This document shows, in pieces, positions 1-12,621 of a stretch of 64,000 nucleotides of DNA. A program made the translations under genes and the position numbers. Origin of the DNA: Sialis fuliginosa (lineage: Eukaryota; Arthropoda; Insecta; Megaloptera; Sialidae). The notes below the pieces were generated by a model. It saw only the letters and a program-made list of their open reading frames with translations, searched no databases and was not told the origin of the DNA. Each line of letters opens with the position of its first letter. Position 1 is the stretch's first letter. The stretch spans positions 3,323,993-3,387,992 of the forward strand of contig OY540814.1 of NCBI GenBank assembly GCA_961205875.1, in the 5' to 3' direction.

Positions 1-709
1 CTTTCAAAATAAGCTTTATTTGAGATCCTTCATAGATTAAAAAAACATTTTAAAAAAAAAATATATATTAGAACGCCGTCGCCAAAAAAAGTTTAAAAAC
101 CACTGATATAAAGTATATTTACTTCTCAATAAGTCATTTGCTCTATTATAGTTTCCTCCTGATCAGGGCCGGCTGATGTTTTTTTTTTTTAAAAAACTGT
201 TTTTCTTCATCTGCAGTTGCCCTGCTTCTTCCCATAAACCCGGCACTGCTTCTGATAACATTAAATCATACAAAAAATCCGTTATGATCTTATAAAAATT
301 TAAAAAGTTTGTTACTACCGGTATATTTCATAAAATAAGATTTAAGACTTTATATGTATATAGTTTTAAACTTAGAGATATGTTATGTAAATTTTGCATC
401 TTTCTTTATTCTGTCAGACTGTATAAAAGTTTCAAACAAATGGCACATAATTCCAAGTACACTTCAATAAAAACTGTGTACTTATTCTAATGTAGTCTGT
501 TCTTTTAAATCTTACCACTGTCTGTAGCTTTTTATAACTTCTATATCAATGTAGAGTCTATATAATGGCACTAATTTACTCAAATATAAAATAGGTCATA
601 ATTGAATCGAATTATAACGAGAAAGTTAGAAAAGTTGACGTCCAGAATATTAAATTTATTAAAATACCCGAGGGATTTGTATTTTTTTTTTAAATCTAAT
701 CAATTTTCG
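1..709. other. AT-rich intergenic DNA, no gene seen
   Basis: Homopolymer-rich AT sequence. The only open frames are short and carry no recognisable domain. Confidence 0.5.
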
Positions 710-857
710 GTATACAAAGTAGCCTATGCCCTTCTTCAAAATGCAAGCTATCTCCCTGCAAATTTTCATCAAGATCTGTTCAGTGGTTTAGCCGTAAAAA
801 CATAACAAACAGACTACAGAGAGAGTTACTTTCGTATTTATAATATTAGTATGGATA
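710..857 (+). repeat. 3' tail of a dispersed insect repeat
   Basis: Contains the sequence CTATCTC...TTTCATCAAGAT...TTTAGCCGT and ends TATAATATTAGTATGGAT. The same order and ending occur at 21415-21567. Only the tail is present here. The family class (LINE/SINE or Helitron-like) cannot be decided from this window. Confidence 0.7.
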
Positions 858-996
858 ATACTTAAGTACCTTCTTTATAATTTATTTTATTCATTTTAAA
901 TATTATTTGATGTCGAATTTGCTACAAGAAATGATTGATGAATTAGTAACCACAATACCAAATCGGTTTTAAAGGATTATCAATAATACATATAGA

Positions 997-2528
997 CAGG
1001 CCCGGATTTAGGAATTTGGCGCCCCTAGGCAGTTTAGTAATTTCCGCCTCCCCTCCAATCTTTTTGCTACGATTAATTTTAAAAAACGTGAACTGTCACT
1101 TTAGGAAAATTGGAAAAAATTCTTGTAAAAATAACGAACTTGCAATATTATGTGCCGTTGAACGTGTAACACTTTCTATAATTAACATTTCAACAATAAC
1201 GTCGATAATCAATTACATTATGTTCAGTAAAAATGATAGAGTAGGTTATGCTATTCACAATACCCACTGTAGGGCATATATGTAAGATGATTTTTACTAT
1301 CGATACTTATCGAATACTCGATATCAGGGAAACATCGATACATACGAGTGTTTCAACTCTATAATTATACCGGGTGTTCCAGACCACCCGTCCACTATGT
1401 TTTACGCCTAAAATATTGAAGATAGAGTTTTATGATAAAAAATTTACTGTATATATCGACCCTAAAGAATTTCAGGAAAATATTTTCAACCCCCTAAAAC
1501 TCCTCCTTGGGGGGTAGTTTGAGAGGTACATGCCCGTTTCTCAGCAAAATCAAATAGAATGGTATATCCAAAAGTAGATAATTTTAAAGATCATAAAAAA
1601 GTAAGAAACTTTTATAAAAAAAAATGTTTCATACATTCAATTGTTTAGAAAATATGGCGACTTGTTCCCAAATTTTAGGGTTTTACTAAAAGTGCTCTAG
1701 TTTCGTTAAATATTAATGAAATTTTATTTTAAAATTTTTATTTGAAAGTAGAAATAACGAACTTTTTAATGATGTATGGTTATTTGAGATTTGGATAATT
1801 TAAAGTGTCATACGCGACATATAAAAAAAAAACTTCAAATGGGGATAATTCAAAAATTTTAAATGGAATGATGTATCAATTAGTACTTTATCTTAAAAAA
1901 TATATTTAAATTAACAACTTTTGTTAAGAAAATTTTTAATTTAAAATTATTTTATTTTTTTTTTAAATAAAATAAAATAAAAATTTTAAATTTTTGAATT
2001 ATCCCCATTTGAAGTTTTGAATTTTTTATATGTCGCGTATGACACTTTAAATTATCCAAATCTCAAATAACCATACATCATTAAAAAGTTCGTTATTTCT
2101 ACTTTCAAATAAAAATTTTAAAATAAAATTTCATTAATATTTAACAAAACTAGAGCACTTTTAGTAAAACTCTAAAATTTGGGAACAAGTCGCCATATTT
2201 TCTAAACAATTGAATGTATGAAATTTTTTTTTTATAAAAGTTTCTTACTTTTTTATGATCTTTAAAATTATCTACTTTTGGATATACCGTTCCATTTGAT
2301 TTTGCTGAGAAACGGGTATGTACCCCTCAAACTACCCCCCAAGGGGGAGTTTTAGGGGGTTGAAAATATTTTCTTGAAATTCTTTAGGATCGATATATAC
2401 AGTAAATTTTTTATCATAAAACTTCCAGTTCCTCGCTGGTTACAATTTTTGAAAGTTCCCCCCCCCCCCTAAATTTACTACCCCCTTAGGCAGCTGCCTA
2501 CATTGCCTGTTCGGTAAATCCGGGCCTG
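997..2528. mobile_element. Non-autonomous element with CAGGCCCGGATTTA terminal inverted repeats
   Basis: A perfect 14-bp inverted terminus, CAGGCCCGGATTTA at 997-1010 and its complement at 2515-2528, bounds the segment. Sub-terminal GGCGCCCCTAGGCAG and TTAGGCAGCTGCC are also related. This style of end is typical of hAT-type non-autonomous elements, but the adjacent 8-mers (catataga and agaggagc) do not match, so the target duplication is lost or the class assignment is wrong. The interior is mostly the palindrome at 1372-2426. There is no transposase frame. Confidence 0.55.
1372..2426. repeat. Long palindromic repeat (family X, copy 1)
   Basis: Two arms of roughly 500 bp meet near 1925. For example TACGCGACA at 1811-1819 pairs with TGTCGCGTA at 2031-2039, and TTTTATGATAAAAAATTTACTG near 1427 pairs with its complement ending near 2423. 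The left arm continues outward to CCGGGTGTTCCAGACCACC near 1372; the right arm is truncated at about 2423. A second copy with the opposite end preserved lies at 61290-63094. No coding content. Confidence 0.85.
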
Positions 2529-2582
2529 AGAGGAGCATTCAATTGGTTGATAATACCGGGTATATTTATCGTATACAAGACG

Positions 2583-5500
2583 CAGTGGCGTAACAATAGG
2601 GTGGCAGAGCGGGCAAAATGCCACGGGCCCCCGGCCTGAGGGGGCCCCTGGCCCTAGAGGCCATGAGAAAAGGAGGAATCTAACATTTATTACGAAATTT
2701 TGTAAAATTTATTAATTATGAATTTAATAAATTTAACTTAGGTACACTGTCAGAAAAGTATTCTTGAATTTAGTATATTTTCGGGATTTTTGCGATATGC
2801 TATAAATTAACTCTAATTTTATTCTTGAAACAAGTAAAAAATTATCTTGAAATAAGCATATACTTGATTCAAGCCGAAAAAAATACTACATTCAAGAAAA
2901 ATATAAAAAAATTTTTTTATGAAAAGTTTGTACCTATACCTTAGGTAAATTTAATAAAAAAAAACTGAATTATTTATTAATTAAGATTTTTCTGAATATA
3001 AAATAATTACGGTTGGTAGAATGGAAAAAATTTGTAGTAAAACAATTTTTTTTAACTTTAAAGACCTGCATGGGACAGTAAAAAAAATTTCGAAGAAATT
3101 CAGCGCCTACTATTCTTACACATTTAATTTAATTTTTTATTTTTTCATTAACAAATAAAATTCGCTTCCCGCGGTGGTTGCGCGAACAGGGGTATTCAAA
3201 TATTTTTTCGTCGATTATCTTATAACTTTTATAACTTAAAATTTAAGAAGTAGAAAGATTAAGCTTTGATTTGTATAGGTACGTCAATTATTGACGTATA
3301 CAACTACACGTAATTGTTATACATAAATAAAATCTACTATATTTTAAAATTTATACAATTTTTGGCAACAATCAATAGTAAAATTTTCAATTGTTGCAAA
3401 TAAATTTTAATGTTCAATAATTAGTTGTTTGTGACGTTTTATTCGATATCGTCCTAGTATTTTCGTTTTATCAAAGACAAAGTTAATAGTTAACATTAGT
3501 GGAAACTCGTTATCAATAGGTATGTCTAGTTCTAGAAAATATCTAAGCGGGAGCGAAAAACGAAAGAGGAAGAAGGAATCAGAAGAAAAAAATAAAAAAT
3601 TGCCTAAAATAAGTCAATATTTTAAGAATGATGAATTTATTGACGAAACGTCGAATGATCAGTGCTTCGGAAAAGAAGAGATGGACGTAGTGGAAAGTGC
3701 TAAAATAGCTGAACCCGACAACAGTGAATATCCAGATCCAGCACAACCACAACCAGGTACGAGTAAAAATCAAAATGAAACATGTTTTGGTGCGGAAAGT
3801 ATTAAATCTTTGCCATATGTTACTGATAAGGGAAATTTTAAGGAACTAAATGATCAAGTGAAACGGTTTGTGATCGAGAACGGACATTGTAAGCCTAAAG
3901 GTCCCTTTTTAAAAGACAGTGACAATAGATCTTTTTTGGAAAAATATTATTACATTGTCTCTAAGTCTGGCGTAAAACTAGAACGTTCATGGTTATCATA
4001 TTCACTGTTGCTTCAAAAGGCATATTGTGAACCATGTTGGTTATTCGCAGATAGGGCATCTAAAAAAATACAGAATGTTTGGATAGAAGGCTATGACGAT
4101 TGGAAACATATAGTAGAAGAAAGACACGAGACATCGAAAATTCACTTAGATTCTTGTCTTATATACCAACAATGGCGGTTACATGGAACACTAGATGAAG
4201 AGCAAGAGTCCATAATCAAAAAAGAAAAATCTTTTTGGCGCCAAGTACTCACTAGACTCCTAGATGTTACTTTGACACTTTCAACCTGTAATTTAACTTT
4301 TTGAGCATTATTGAGTTACCCGCGAATTACGATCCTGTTTTAAAGGAACTGTTAAGTAAACCAAAGGGTCAAATTAAATACTTAAGTCCGAAAATATAAA
4401 ATGAGCTCATTGCTGTTTTGGTTCTAAAAGTGGAAAACGCTCTGATAAATGAAATATTATCTGCACCATTTTACTCCATCATATTTGACACAACTCAAGA
4501 TGTTTCGAAAACAGATCAATTATGCGAACTTTACCGTTACTGTGTCATCGAAAAAGATGAAAATGGAATCCCAAATGGTCTCGTTATTAAAGAGTCGTTT
4601 TTAGGATTCCACGAAGTTAAAGATCAAACTGCCTTAGCAATGTCCAATCAAATTATAAAATCCATAAATGACAAAAATATTCCTCTAAATAAGTGTCGTG
4701 GACAAGGATATGATGGAGCAAATACCATGAAAGGCACATATGGTGGAGTTCAAAAACTTATAAGAGATGTCGAGCCAAATGCAGTATATGTCCATTGTGC
4801 TGCTCATAACTTAAATCTGGTACTTAATGATGCAGTAAAAGGAGTTATTGAAATGCAAACATTTTTCGAAACCGTACAACAAATTTACAATTTTTTTGGC
4901 CACAGTATCAAAAGATGGAACATTTTATCAAGTTTTATATCTGATAATAAGAAAAAGGAGTCTTCAACTTCGGTAACATTAAAAACATTAAATCCAACTA
5001 GATGGGCAGGACGTTATGACGCCATTTTTGCGATAAAAGTGCGGTTTTTTTAAGTTCAAAAAGCGCTAACAAAAACTATTCTATTAAGTTCCAAATCAGA
5101 TGAGAAGAATGAAGCTATTTCACTGAAGAAGAAGGTCGAAAACTACAACTTTATTATGTTGTTGGTTTTCCATTGCAAAATACTACAGACTATAGACGCA
5201 GCTTCTAAAGCACTTCAGTCTAAAGATACTGATCTTTCAAATGCTTTAAAGCGTTTGCAAGTCTGCCTCGAAGAACTGGAAAGGTATCGACATGAGTTTG
5301 AAGATTTAAAAAAGGAAGCTAATAGTGTAGCAGAAAAATGGTCCATCAACCCTGAATTTCCTAAAACTCGTCAGAGGAAGGTGAAACGTCATTTTGATGA
5401 AATTTGCGAGGATGAACGTCTACAAGATCCTGAAAGCTTGTTTAAAGTGAACGTATTTTATCGTGTATTGGACATCATCACAAATCAAATGAAATCGCGT

Positions 5501-6257
5501 TTCCTTGCAATGAAAGAAATTTTTGACAATTTCAGTGTCTTGCAACCTACCACTATGCAAAATTTAAGTGACACTGATTTATTGGAGAAAGCTTTGAAAT
5601 TTGTTGATACATATAAAAAAGACATATCTGCCTCATTTACCAAGGAAATTCTCAATTTTCGATCTACCTTCAGACATGAAATAAAAAGGTCAACATGTAT
5701 AAGAGAACTTGCCGATTTATTAATCATAAAGAATCATTTTATGTCTTGTAGCTTTCCTGAAGTATGTACTGCATTTATGTTATTTCTAACAATTCCTGTA
5801 ACTACAGCTAGTGCCGAACGATCGTTTTCAAAATTAAAATTAATAAAAACTTATTTAAGAAATTCTATGGGACAAGACAGACTAAGCAACTTGGCTATTT
5901 TATCCATCGAAAATTCTATAGCTCGTAATTTGAACTTTGATGTTGTAATTGACACATTTGCTGAACAGAAAGCTCGAAAAAAAGATTTTTAATAATAAAC
6001 ATTTTGTTAATTTTTTTTATATAATACCTTAATACCTCCTACGTTCCTCAAATTAAAATTTACTGCATGGATAAATTTTACTCTATTTCACCCAAAAATG
6101 CACACAGTAGTTTTAATAGTTAGTAAGTTTACATATCTATTTTGCTTAGTGATATATAAAAATGAAACTAGAACTGCAAGCTTTTTTACATTAGCGGGGC
6201 GGGGGCCCCGTCCGATGGATTTTGCCACGGGTCTCAGATGGTATTGTTACGCCGCTG
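2583..6257 (+). mobile_element. hAT DNA transposon, 3675 bp, with 8-bp target-site duplication
   Basis: The ends are imperfect inverted repeats: CAGTGGCGTAACAATA at the left against CAGCGGCGTAACAATA (complement of the right end). The 8-bp direct repeat ACAAGACG flanks both ends, at 2575-2582 and 6258-6265. Inside is a single decayed transposase on the plus strand (3522-5992). Sub-terminal G/C-rich tracts (GGGCCCCC and GGGGCCCC) sit near both ends. The perfect target duplication suggests moderate age even though the coding region is broken. Confidence 0.93.
3522..5992 (+). pseudogene. hAT transposase (TTF zinc finger / ZMYM1-like type), decayed
   Basis: The frame runs in three pieces. The first (3522-4304, 260 codons) has a Lys/Glu-rich N-terminus and then a TTF-type finger with a YCEPCWLF motif and an H-x10-C pair. 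The second (about 4310-5053, next frame) has the RNase-H-like core: FDTTQDVS, RGQGYDGAN and HCAAHNLNLVL. The third (5054-5992) ends with the hAT dimerisation region, TTASAERSFSKLKLIK. Damage seen: loss of sequence with a frame change near 4290-4310, TAA at 4397-4399 and TAA at 5051-5053. Domain order and length match the family known in insects from many '52 kDa repressor/ZMYM1-like' predictions. It would have cut and pasted the surrounding element; no product can now be made in one piece. Confidence 0.93.
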
Positions 6258-6441
6258 ACAAGACGAGATTGTGTGTTGTAAAATTCCAGACCGATAAACT
6301 TGTGTGCAACAGAAACAAAAAGAATTGCACCTTAATATTATTCTATAATAGCATGTTCTACAATTAGACACACAAAATCACCCATAAATGTAGCATTATC
6401 AATGTTTACCTTGCATGATTACATTTTACTGTATACAGGTG

Positions 6442-6793
6442 ATTTAGAACAAATGTAAAAAATTAACAGTAGATCGAAGTTGTTATTTTAAGTAAAATAC
6501 GTAGTATCTATGTACATGTGTCCGTAAATTCTTCTTGAAGGAGCTGCAGCCCCTCAAAAATGTGATACAGTTATAAAATTTGATAATTGGTTGAATATTA
6601 ATGAGTGCTATCGATTTTCTGTATCGATCAATAATTATTTAGCCCAGAGGTGTAGGGGGTAACCAAGCCTTTGTATTTTTTGTTCTTTATTTACCCCATA
6701 CATCCCTATGCTAAATAATTATTCGTCAATACTAAAAATCGATAACACTCATTTATAATAAACCAATTATTAAATTTCATAACTGAATCACAT
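6442..6793. repeat. Dispersed repeat with palindromic core; empty site for the gypsy insertion
   Basis: The left part (GTGATTTAGAAC...AATTAACAGTAGATCGA...ACATGTGTCCG) matches, in order, the DNA on both sides of the LTR retrotransposon (11497-11536 and 18977-19180). The inner part is an inverted repeat: about 6558-6675 pairs with 6678-6793, centred near 6676. For example TCGATTTT at 6611-6618 pairs with AAAATCGA at 6735-6742. Confidence 0.8.
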
Positions 6794-7504
6794 AATCGTA
6801 GATGAGACGCTAGAAGGAAATGAGTGGGCATAATATGACAACCGGCAAGTATGTTCAGATTCGTATAACTGATTGTGAGATATTAAAGAATTTAAAAAGT
6901 TAAGGTACCAGTCGGTACTTGGGCGCAATTTTTTTAAGGCTCTACAAAAGGGAAAAAATGTTTTTTTTAAATCAAATTTTTTTTATATTACATTAGGCCT
7001 GTCCTCATAAAAAAGGTCCTTACACTTATAACTCTACTCATTTATTTGTTATAATTTTTCGTTCATAAAACCTTGAATTTTCAATCATGAAAATGTAAAC
7101 TTTAAAACTAATATTATCATATTTAAAAAAATTGTATAATCTTCAAACGAATGTTAACAATATGGTATACTGCAATTTTAAGATTCTTACCGGCAACCAC
7201 CTGAAGAATTTCCGGACACATGTTCATATGAAGTATTTTTCTTGAAATAATATCATCTATTCTTTCAAAAATATTTTGTTAGTCAAACATTCTGAGTAGA
7301 ATATCGTCTTAAAATTTAAAAGCGAAATTCGTTACAGACCTCCACTCGGCTTGAAAGCGCGGTATAATTGATGCAGATCCTGAGAATCGGGACCATCCTG
7401 TACCAATATTTACGAGTACCTATCTCGGGATAATTTACTATCAAAATGCTTGGGCAGTCACATACAGAATGCGAATATTTCAACGTAACCATTTGAGTCT
7501 TTAA
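6794..7504. other. AT-rich intergenic DNA, no gene seen
   Basis: Poly-T and poly-A tracts. No open frame with recognisable similarity on either strand. Confidence 0.45.
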
Positions 7505-8566
7505 ATGCGCCACGGTGCTCTGGAAGCCAACTTTTTAAAAAATGGATTACCTTTGATCTGTTTATACAGTTCAATTCTTTAGTATTTAAGGAACATTTTA
7601 AGACCTAAAAGAAAAATATTGTCTCGGTACTTTTTTAATAATTCATAAAACAAAAAATACATAAAGCATGTACAACTGTACAGGTTATAACGCGATTTAA
7701 AAAAATATATTTATTGTTTATTAACTTTTTACTCTACAAAATTACAAAATAATAAACAAAAATAAAATTTATTGGGATTCAAACTCGAGACCCATTGTTT
7801 ATAAGATCTTTTATAATTTTTTATAAATTTTAAAATATAAACCAAACGGTATTTTATATCGAAAAATCACAAGAGACAAAATAATTTGATTTTATTAATG
7901 GGATTCCAAAATATATTTGATATTATCGATCCGATAATTAATTAGTACCCGAGATATGAATTATTTTCAATTTTGAACGGCCGCTATTTTAAAATTCATG
8001 AAGGAATTCCGCTAACTAACGAAGGTCGATTTTTTATCAAGTTTTAAAAAGATCGGAAGAATACCTGAAAGGCTAGAGAGTCCACAAGAAAAAGGCCTTA
8101 TAATAAAGTTTAATATAATTCATAACTCGGGTATTAATTATCGGATCGATATTATCAATTAGAATCATCTCAATAAAACCAAATTATTGTATCTCTTGTG
8201 ATTTTTCGATTTAAAGTAGGTACCGTTTGATTGATATTTTAAAATTTATAAAAAATCATAACAGATCTTGTAAACTATCGGTCCCGAGTTCGAATCCCAA
8301 TATTTTTTATATTTTTTTGTTTATTTTGTTGAGAAAAAAGTTAATAAATGATAAATAATAAAAAATATCGTGTTATAATTCTGCACACGGTTTATGTATT
8401 TTTTATTTTATGTATTTTTTATTTTATGTATTTTTAAAAAAGCGCCGAGGCGATTTTTTCTTTTTGGTCTTAAAATGTTCCATAAATACTAAATAATTGA
8501 ACTGTACAAACAGATCAGAGGTAATCAACTTTTTTATTTAGGTTAGCTTCTAGAGCACTGTGCGCG
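7505..8566. repeat. Palindromic (foldback) element, arms about 500 bp
   Basis: Arms are centred near 8035. GAACATTTTA at 7591-7600 pairs with TAAAATGTTC at 8471-8480. The outer ends pair CACGGTGCTCTGGAAGCC with the complement of GGCTTCTAGAGCACTGTG-like sequence at 8545-8566. Each arm carries a Pol III B-box-like stretch: GAGTTCGAATCC at 8286-8297 and its inverted, mutated partner at 7774-7793. No target duplication recognised and no coding content. Confidence 0.8.
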
Positions 8567-9002
8567 TTTTTCTGAAAACCACTTTTTCGTGAACCTCGTA
8601 CATGATAACTCAAAAACTATTTGATCGATCGTTAAATGTTATTACATTAGTTGTAAACCATCCTGTATACGTTATACATAACTGGTGCACAGGTTATTAA
8701 TGCGGTTACACTATTATTTGGTTATTCAAACGACACTCACTAGCATGCTGTCGGTTTCCCAAGGTTAAATGCGACAGAAAATACTAAAATCAATAAAGAG
8801 TCGTTGCTCCTACAGTTTGTTTAAATATTGCAACACATACACACACTCACACGTATACAATTCGTATGCATATTAAACACGCTGTGATATATAGACATGG
8901 TTAATTTGTAACACTCTAACATGAAAAACTTTTTTTATAAATGATTGTATACTTTGTACTATTAAATTCAACATTTTCTTGACGAATCGAATTTTATCAT
9001 GA
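8567..9002. other. Intergenic DNA with a short AC-rich microsatellite
   Basis: An imperfect (AC)n stretch lies near 8836-8862. Nothing else recognisable. Confidence 0.45.
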
Positions 9003-9260
9003 TATAAGGTACTGGCACCTTATGTGCAAGGTATACTGTTTTTTAGGATTGATGTGCTTCTTTTTTGTAATTCCCATGTTCTAATGTTACTAATCTTTAT
9101 TAAATCAATTACAATTGAGTCCACAAATATAGTTTGTTTTTTAAATAATAGCCTTTTATTTTGTTTATGTTTTTTCTCCGGTAATGGATAAAGTAAAATC
9201 AGTAATGGACAACTGTGATGGATACTTCCTAATGGCTACAAAATAATAAGTACTACGAAC
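9003..9260. repeat. Fragment of the AAGGTACTGG-ended repeat family
   Basis: It begins ATATAAGGTACTGGCACCTT. In inverted orientation it matches 24840-25076, including the segments around CAAACTATATTTGCGGAC, AATAGCCTTTTATT and GTAATGGATAAAGTAAAA. It is a truncated relative of the element at 23818-25076. Confidence 0.65.
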
Positions 9261-10257
9261 TACGACACAAAAGTTATAAAATAAAGAATCTTAAAATTTA
9301 AAACAATGTTAAGCAGTATATAAAAGCTTAATTTTTTTAAAAGTTTTTTTTCTAATTTTTATTATTAGAAGAAAAAGGAGAAATTACATACGTATTGTAG
9401 CTCATAGGTGTCCAACCTTTGAGCTTTTCTGTGGCCGTATAGCACAACCCAATCTACCAAGGGCCGCACGTACAATTTTTGTGTTTCATACGAAAAAAAA
9501 TTGTTAAGAAAAGGTTTTTTTTTGTTGTCATCATGATTTTGTCGCCCCTCAAACTTACTTTTGCGCCATCTTTCAATTTCTGAATACCTTCATTTTTTTA
9601 TTTCTCATATCACTTTTTAATTCTTTAATTCTTTTAAAAAAGGAGGGGGTTCACAATTCAGATGTACAGGTGTATATATGTATTTTTTATGTATGTTCAG
9701 GCATAACTCCGATAAATATGCAGCGATTTGGACAGTTTTTTGATTGTTTGAAAGCGTATACACTATACACTCACGAGGTGGTCCCATATAATATGAATTT
9801 ATTTAAATAAATATTATATAAATTTATATCGTGTTATGTTAATATTCCGAAATATTCAAAGTATTGATTTTAAAATATATTTATTTATATATTTTTTAAA
9901 TAGATTTTATCTGTTTAAGACGCGGATTGGACAAGCTTGATGTAGATTTTGTAAATAACGTATGTAATTTATTGACGTTTAATTTCCGCAAAATCTTTTT
10001 GTTTCAACACTTTGTTTTAGTCACATTTTCTATTTTTTCCGGTAGAGTTTGGAATGGTCAACACTGGCACAACAAATGTTACGATGTTAATTTGAAGAAT
10101 TTTGACAAAAGGTTTTCATTGTCAACACAAAAGGTGTTAACAAAGGGTCTACGACAAATTTATTAAATAATAAAGTAGTACATAACTATACAACATTTTT
10201 AATTTTATATAATAAAAAGTAACGCATATTTTTTAAACTATAGTTTATAAGCCCTTT
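9261..10257. other. Intergenic DNA with a possible hAT-end relic
   Basis: TGTCCAACCTTTGAG...GGGCCGCACG at about 9408-9470 resembles the terminus of hAT-type elements, but no partner end was found. The rest is AT-rich with no supportable gene. Confidence 0.4.
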
Positions 10258-10903
10258 TGTCCGTGTCTGCAATTTGGGAGTCTGCCTTTTATCCATGTCT
10301 GCCTTTTGTCCTTGTCGGCCTTTCAGAAGTCTGCCTTTTGTCCATGTCTGCCTTTCAGGAGTCTGCCTTTTAACCATGTCTGCCTTGAGTCTGCCTTTTG
10401 TCCATGTCGGCCTTTTGTCCATGTCTGCCTTTTGTCCATGTCGACCTTTTGTCCATGTCGGCCTTTTGTGCATGTTGGCCTTTCAGGAGTCTGCCTTTTG
10501 TCCATGTCGGCCTTTTACCTGTCGACTTTTCAGGAGTCTGCCTTTTGTCCATGTCTGCCTTTTGGGAGTCTGCCTTTTATCCATGTCGGATTTTACCTGT
10601 CGGCCTTTTGTCCATGTCGGCTTTTCAGGAGTCTGCCTTTTGTCCATGTCTGCCTTTTGGGAGTCTGCCTTTTGTCCATGTCTGCCTTTTGTCCATGTCT
10701 GCCATTTGGGTGTCTGCCTTTTGTCCATGTCGACCTTTTACCTATCGGCCTTTTGTCCATGTCGGCCTTTGGGAGTCTGCCTTTTGTCCATGTCGGCCTT
10801 TCGAGAGTCTGCCTTTTGTTCATGTCTGCCTTTTGTCCATGTCGGCCTTTTACCTGTCGGCTTTTCAGGAGTCTGCCTTTTGTCCATGTCTGCCTTTTGT
10901 CGC
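10258..10903. repeat. Minisatellite, 15-17 bp units, about 40 copies
   Basis: The array is built from two interleaved unit types: a 17-mer GTCTGCCTTTTGTCCAT and 15-mers GTCTGCCTTTCAGGA or GTCTGCCTTTTGGGA. Most variation is T/G or G/A at fixed positions (GTCTGCC, GTCGGCC, GTCGACC). Because the units avoid stop codons, long open frames appear in several frames on both strands; these are composition artefacts. Confidence 0.95.
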
Positions 10904-11496
10904 GCTCCCATTAACAAACTTTTGTGCGTTATAAACAGGATCTGTGAACGTTAAAGCGGGAATATTTGTACATTAATTTACGTGTAGCAAAAGTGCGTAA
11001 TACACGGAATAGCGCTTTAAACGGGAGCGTTATATCGAAGTTTCACTGTAAATACAATTCAAGGAAATATAATAATATCTTTAAATGTGAACTTTTATAG
11101 CCAATATACAAAAATTCCCTATACCTTCTAAGAAACACTTAAAATCATCTCTTATAAATAAAAAAGAACGTTATTTCTTGACTAACTGATTGTCTAAATA
11201 TAGACACTTCACAATCAATAAATATTGTGGTGACAGTTGGTTCGACACGGAAAATACAGAACATTTTTTCCTTATTGATTTTCCGAAAACTGGAATAAGT
11301 TTTCGTTATATCTGGTTTATAATTGATGACATATAACGCATTTCACTGGGGCAATGTTTTGGGAGGTCAGCAACCTAGATATCCTTTTAAATATTTTATT
11401 ATTTAACCCTCTTTAGTGCTTTTTATTATTCATAGTTCAATAGAGAACCTGTTACGGTTAATATTGTATGGAAAAATGCATTGTTTAATGTTAATA
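10904..11496. other. Intergenic DNA, no gene seen
   Basis: Unremarkable sequence between the minisatellite and the repeat that hosts the LTR retrotransposon. Confidence 0.45.
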
Positions 11497-11536
11497 TACA
11501 GTGTGATTTACATCGAATGTAAAAAAATTAACAGTG
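11497..11536. repeat. Left part of the dispersed repeat interrupted by the gypsy element
   Basis: GTGATTTAC...AATTAACAGTG matches 6442-6480. The repeat resumes after the element at 18977 (AGTGGATCGAG). AGTG at 11533-11536 is the left target duplication. Confidence 0.8.
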
Positions 11537-12598
11537 TGTAACGGTTTTTTTTTATAGTTCCCCCCTGTTACACATTTTTAAATTTCATTAAATTATTTCT
11601 ATATTATTTTCATCCTATTTCGTGAAATATTTGCATACGCATATATTTTATTTCTTATAATTGTACGGCGAGCGATTTTCGACCTTAAACTATGATTTGA
11701 CGTAACGGCAAGTACACCCGTCGTTACAAGTCAGAGGTGTACGCGTGAACCGGTAGACGCAAGTACGCGGCGATAAGAGCGTGTGCAAGTGTATTGCACG
11801 ATATAACAGTGGTAATCCAATTGTTGAGGGAGCCCGGAAGGAATTGAAGAGTCTAGGATTGGAGGCCCACCTAGACTCACTTAAGTGTAAGGAGAAACCC
11901 TTCTAAGGAACCTAGACGACGGGGAGTGGAGGTCCAGCCCCGCCGGACATCAGGAGTAGAACGGAGAGCCGCTACTTTATTAGTGCCGTATCACTCGCGT
12001 ATTTGTTTTAACAAAGTTCACGTGGAAAATTAAGTGCCGCGGAGTGAGTACCGCGAAAGCCGCATCACCGAAAATTTGTGTTAAATCCGTCAGTTATATG
12101 TGCTAGAATTGGCGTGTGCAGTGCGTTTCAATAGTGTAAAGTTTTGATCCTACTGTTTGTTTGTTTTTTTATTAGGATAAATTTGTAACTTAGTATTAAG
12201 AATAATTTAAGATATATATAGATATAAGCATATCCAGCATATCAACAATTTATTTATTACCGCAGAATCATTGCAACTATATTATTTTCATTTTATTTCG
12301 TAATTAAATTTTTGTTTATTATTAAAGAAAAAGAGAAAAAGGATAAAGTATTTTATTCATATGTTTGTGTTGTTAATTATAAAACCGTACGTTAAAATTC
12401 TTCCCCTCTACAGAAGTCAACAAAATCAGCGGAGTTTCGTGGTACCTCTGGCTAAAGACCACGTGGCGCCCAAATCAATTTTTTTAAACTTTTATGGCTA
12501 CTGTAATTTCTATATTGTTTATCCACATTTTAATCCACCCCGTCTCCACTGAGCGAGGCTCGGCACAATATTTCCGTAACGACGATTTTGTCGTCACA
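11537..12598 (+). repeat. 5' LTR of the gypsy element
   Basis: It begins TGTAACGG and ends GTCGTCACA, the usual TG...CA boundaries. It is 1062 bp, the same length as the 3' LTR at 17915-18976, with the same 63-codon fortuitous frame at the same offset. The U3/R/U5 limits could not be placed. Confidence 0.96.
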
Positions 12599-12603
12599 GA
12601 ATT

Positions 12604-12621
12604 TGGCGCCCAACGTGGGGC
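12604..12621 (+). promoter_or_regulatory. Primer-binding site, tRNA-Lys type
   Basis: TGGCGCCCAACGTGGGGC starts five bases after the 5' LTR. From established knowledge this 18-mer is complementary to the 3' end of tRNA-Lys (the Lys1,2 / CUU type), so minus-strand DNA synthesis would be primed by that tRNA. Confidence 0.9.

Noticed and set aside
10186-10954. Long open frames on both strands across the CTGCCTTTTGTCCATGT array
   Set aside because: They arise in several frames simultaneously from a repeat unit lacking stop codons; there is no domain, splice or codon-usage support.
12361-12552. 63-codon frame repeated at 18739-18930
   Set aside because: Lies within the LTRs and is present twice only because the LTRs are duplicates.
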